Of a stretch of 64,000 nt of DNA, positions 62,264-64,000 are shown piece after piece. Made by a program: the position numbers and the translations under genes. Position 1 is the first letter of the stretch. Every line of letters begins with the position of its first letter. Origin of the DNA: Bryobacteraceae bacterium. GTDB taxonomy: Bacteria; Acidobacteriota; Terriglobia; Bryobacterales; Bryobacteraceae. The notes beneath the pieces are model-generated. The model saw nothing but the letters and a program-made list of their open reading frames with translations. It did not search any database and was not told where the DNA came from. The stretch spans positions 62,001-126,000 of the forward strand of contig JANWVY010000001.1 of NCBI GenBank assembly GCA_025056455.1. Reading direction: 5' to 3'.

Positions 62264-62299
62264 GGGAGTGAGGGAGTGAGGGGGTGGGGGAGTAGGGGG
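62260..62299 (+). repeat. G-rich 8-bp tandem repeat, 5 copies
   Basis: Five degenerate copies of GTGAGGGA (last copy GTAGGGGG), starting at the stop codon of the prepilin-peptidase-like gene and continuing into more G-runs to about 62330. The plus strand could form a G-quadruplex; the tract may vary in length by slippage. Confidence 0.75.
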
Positions 62300-62381
62300 T
62301 TGGGAGAGGGTCAAGGGGATGGGGTGAGAAGGTGGAAGGCAACGAGTGGGCTTGCGGGAAGTAAGCAGGGCGACCAGGTAA

Positions 62382-62840
62382 TTAAACGACTCTGTTCGCC
62401 TCGCAAAACCGCTTGGTGACGGCGTGGCGGTGACGAAACAGCTGTTTTAACTCAAGCCGCACGAACCAGCCCAGCAACCAGTCTGCGACAGGCCCCCCGG
62501 GGAGAGAACAGCGCACTCGGTCCTTCAAACGCGTCCCCCCTTGATCGGGCTCAAAGCGGTGCTCGTGCCTCCAGAACCGGAAGGGACCACGCAGTTGCTC
62601 ATCAACGAAGAAACGGGTGGTTTCGTGGTCGACGTGAACCGCAATCCAGGGAATGGAAATCGGACCGAACCGGAGCCGGAACTCGACCCGCGCGCCGGTT
62701 TCGAGCCCGCCTTCGCGCTTAATCACTTCCATGCTTTTGCCAGGAGGGGTGAGCAGTTCAAATATATCGGGGCGTTGGTGAAAGGCCCAAACCTGTTCCG
62801 GCGAGGCGTCAATCCAGGTTTCGAACTCGAACTGGAGCAT
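62382..62840 (-). CDS. SRPBCC (START-like) domain protein
   Basis: 152-residue lipid/ligand-binding-fold protein: FETWIDASPEQVWAFHQRPDIFELLTPPG at the start, then FFVDEQLRGPFRFWRHEHRF and GGTRLKDRVRCSLPGG, as in the COG4276 cell-division-inhibitor/cyclase-like group. It has no signal peptide. The ligand is unknown. ATG 62840 is chosen because a TACACT box lies 9 nt upstream; GTG 62858 precedes that box. Confidence 0.8.
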   Translation of the reverse strand: MLQFEFETWIDASPEQVWAFHQRPDIFELLTPPGKSMEVIKREGGLETGARVEFRLRFGPISIPWIAVHVDHETTRFFVDEQLRGPFRFWRHEHRFEPDQGGTRLKDRVRCSLPGGPVADWLLGWFVRLELKQLFRHRHAVTKRFCEANRVV

Positions 62841-62849
62841 GGGGTTCGC

Positions 62850-62859
62850 AGTGTACACT
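62850..62859. promoter_or_regulatory. Palindrome AGTGTACACT carrying a -10-like box on each strand
   Basis: Perfect 10-bp palindrome in the divergent region between the SRPBCC gene and the sugar ABC ATPase gene. Each strand reads TACACT; the minus-strand copy sits 9 nt before ATG 62840. A 7-bp inverted repeat (CGGCGGC 62869-62875 with GCCGCCG 62902-62908) lies between it and the ATPase start. Confidence 0.4.
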
Positions 62860-62921
62860 AAGCAATTTCGGCGGCTGTGGGATGGCTCGTAGCGAAAACT
62901 CGCCGCCGGGATGTTTTAAGG

Positions 62922-64000
62922 ATGCTCTTGCAGTTGGATTCGATTCAGAAGCGCTTTGGAGGCGTCGTTGCGCTGCGCAACGGCCAGATGTCTGTTCGGC
63001 CGGGAGAAGTTCATCTTCTGTTAGGAGAAAACGGGGCGGGAAAGTCAACGCTCATGAAAATCGTCGCTGGAATGCATCAGCCGGATTCGGGCGCGATTTT
63101 GTGGAAGGGGCAGCGGGTGAGCTTTCGAAGCCCGGCTGAGGCGGCGCGGGTCGGCATTGCCATGGTGCATCAGGAATCGCTGCTGGCGCCGCATCTTTCC
63201 GTCGCAGAAAATATCTTCCTCGGACGCGAGGAGCGTTTGCCTTTGGGCTGGGTGAGCCGGCGCAGAATGCTCGAGGCGGCCCGCCGCCTCATTGCGGATC
63301 ATCATTTTCCCCTTCAGGCCGAGTGGCGGGTCGGCCAGCTCAGTCCTGCTGGCAAGCAACTAGTGGAAATCTGCCGCGCGATCCAACACGGATCGAGCTT
63401 GTTGATTTTCGACGAGCCCACAAGCTCGCTATCGGAGACGGAAACCCAGGAAGTATTTCGCATCGTCCGCACGCTCAAGGAACGGCAAATGGGCGTGATT
63501 TATATCACTCACCGGCTCGAAGAACTACGGGCGGTGGGCGATCGAGTCACGGTTCTGCGCGATGGCGAAACCGTGCACACCAGTTTACTCTCGGAGGTCA
63601 CCACCCATCAGATCATTCAACACATGGTTGGCCGGGAGCTTTCGGGTTTGTACCAACGCACGCCAGCGCCGGCCGGCGAAATCCTGCTGCAACTGCAAGG
63701 GCTCAGCCGCAAGCCAGTGCTGAAGAATATTTCGCTCACCGTGCGCGCGGGCGAAGTGGTGGGCTTAGCAGGGCTTATTGGGGCCGGAAGAACTGAGCTT
63801 TGCCGGGCAATCTTCGGGCTTGACCCCGTGGAGAGTGGCAAGATTTTCATCCGCGGTCAAGCGGTGCGAATCGCATCTCCGCGCGAAGCCGTCACCCAGG
63901 ATCTAGCCTTAATTCCTGAGGACCGGCAGCGAGCCGGCCTCGCCACCGCCCTCCCTCTCGGCCACAACATCACCATCGCGGATCTGAAGAAAATTTCCCG
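62922..64000 (+). CDS. Sugar ABC transporter ATP-binding protein (RbsA/MglA-like), cut by the window end
   Basis: Tandem-ATPase subunit of a carbohydrate importer (CUT2 family); 359 codons are visible and the frame stays open at the window edge. The first nucleotide-binding domain has Walker A GENGAGKST (35-43), a degenerate signature LSPAGKQLVEI and Walker B LLIFDEPTSSLS. A second domain begins near residue 245 with a reduced Walker A (GLIGAGRTEL), the usual asymmetry of this family. Full members have about 500 residues. ATG 62922 or TTG 62928 may be the start; AAGG precedes both. Confidence 0.9.
   Translation, partial: MLLQLDSIQKRFGGVVALRNGQMSVRPGEVHLLLGENGAGKSTLMKIVAGMHQPDSGAILWKGQRVSFRSPAEAARVGIAMVHQESLLAPHLSVAENIFLGREERLPLGWVSRRRMLEAARRLIADHHFPLQAEWRVGQLSPAGKQLVEICRAIQHGSSLLIFDEPTSSLSETETQEVFRIVRTLKERQMGVIYITHRLEELRAVGDRVTVLRDGETVHTSLLSEVTTHQIIQHMVGRELSGLYQRTPAPAGEILLQLQGLSRKPVLKNISLTVRAGEVVGLAGLIGAGRTELCRAIFGLDPVESGKIFIRGQAVRIASPREAVTQDLALIPEDRQRAGLATALPLGHNITIADLKKIS

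Noticed and set aside
62882-63139. Short frames of 85 and 157 codons at the right end (the second at 63323-63796)
   Set aside because: They are out-of-frame readings of the sugar ABC ATPase, whose true frame stays open from 62922 to the window end.
1-64000. tRNA, rRNA, CRISPR, IS elements, integrases, att sites, riboswitches
   Set aside because: All gaps over about 100 bases were read; none shows a tRNA cloverleaf, spaced direct repeats, transposase fragments or a recognisable riboswitch core.

Overview
This 64 kb window is a dense bacterial chromosome segment with short gaps; no gene-free stretch exceeds about 280 bases. It holds about 52 protein genes. I see no rRNA, tRNA, CRISPR array, insertion sequence or prophage. 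The gene families point to an Acidobacteriota member, probably of the Bryobacter/Solibacter type. They include an Oar-like TonB receptor with an N-terminal carboxypeptidase-regulatory domain, a DUF1549/DUF1553 cytochrome-type protein paired with a Tat-exported DUF1501 protein, futalosine-route menaquinone genes (mqnA-mqnC) and many exported enzymes. This placement is inference; no rRNA or marker tree supports it.

Layout. 0.1-8.8 kb: folK-ruvB (minus), an exported two-domain alpha/beta hydrolase, an M48 peptidase, a lone nuoI, a thioredoxin-like protein, then a minus-strand run of a PfpI-like protein, a degenerate nucleotidyltransferase, a heptosyltransferase and an isoprenylcysteine-methyltransferase-like protein. 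9.0-11.5 kb: a cytosolic MgtE_N/CBS protein overlapping an Nramp-like transporter by 4 bp. 11.5-16.0 kb (minus): a three-gene ABC-2 exporter, then mqnC and mqnA. 16.2-25.9 kb: TonB receptor, membrane-anchored RraA-like protein, secreted unknowns, an exported amidohydrolase with a nucleoside-permease-like lipoprotein, and a Cys-rich zinc-finger protein whose 3' half is antisense to a DUF5658 membrane gene. 26-32.8 kb: cysS, a Cys/Met-metabolism PLP enzyme, and the DUF1549/DUF1553-DUF1501 pair.

33-42.8 kb is the most coherent accessory region. It carries a Cys-rich NosL-like membrane protein, a sensor histidine kinase divergent from a TolC/adaptor/RND heavy-metal efflux operon, a secreted unknown, and a sigma54-type response regulator at the far end. 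Regulatory candidates here are a tandem repeat between the kinase and tolC genes, and a possible 12-codon leader peptide with a CxCxC pattern, sitting in interleaved inverted repeats upstream of the regulator.

42.9-54.3 kb: a bifunctional Rel, DUF971, an outer-membrane barrel, an RsbW-like kinase with a STAS antagonist, a membrane protein made of three repeated TM-hairpin/PH-like modules, phosphoglucomutase, a sugar nucleotidyltransferase, uvrB and a DUF2520-type dehydrogenase. 54.6-58.7 kb: a Tat-exported Fe-S subunit and molybdopterin catalytic subunit of the tetrathionate-reductase type, with no membrane subunit beside them. 59-64 kb: a TPR protein, glpX, a prepilin-peptidase-like protein, an SRPBCC protein, and a sugar ABC ATPase cut by the window end.

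A window-wide feature is a TANNNT box (-10-like) 5-11 nt upstream of the start codon of about seventeen genes, many without a clear Shine-Dalgarno. This suggests frequent leaderless or nearly leaderless transcripts, and I used it to choose several starts.
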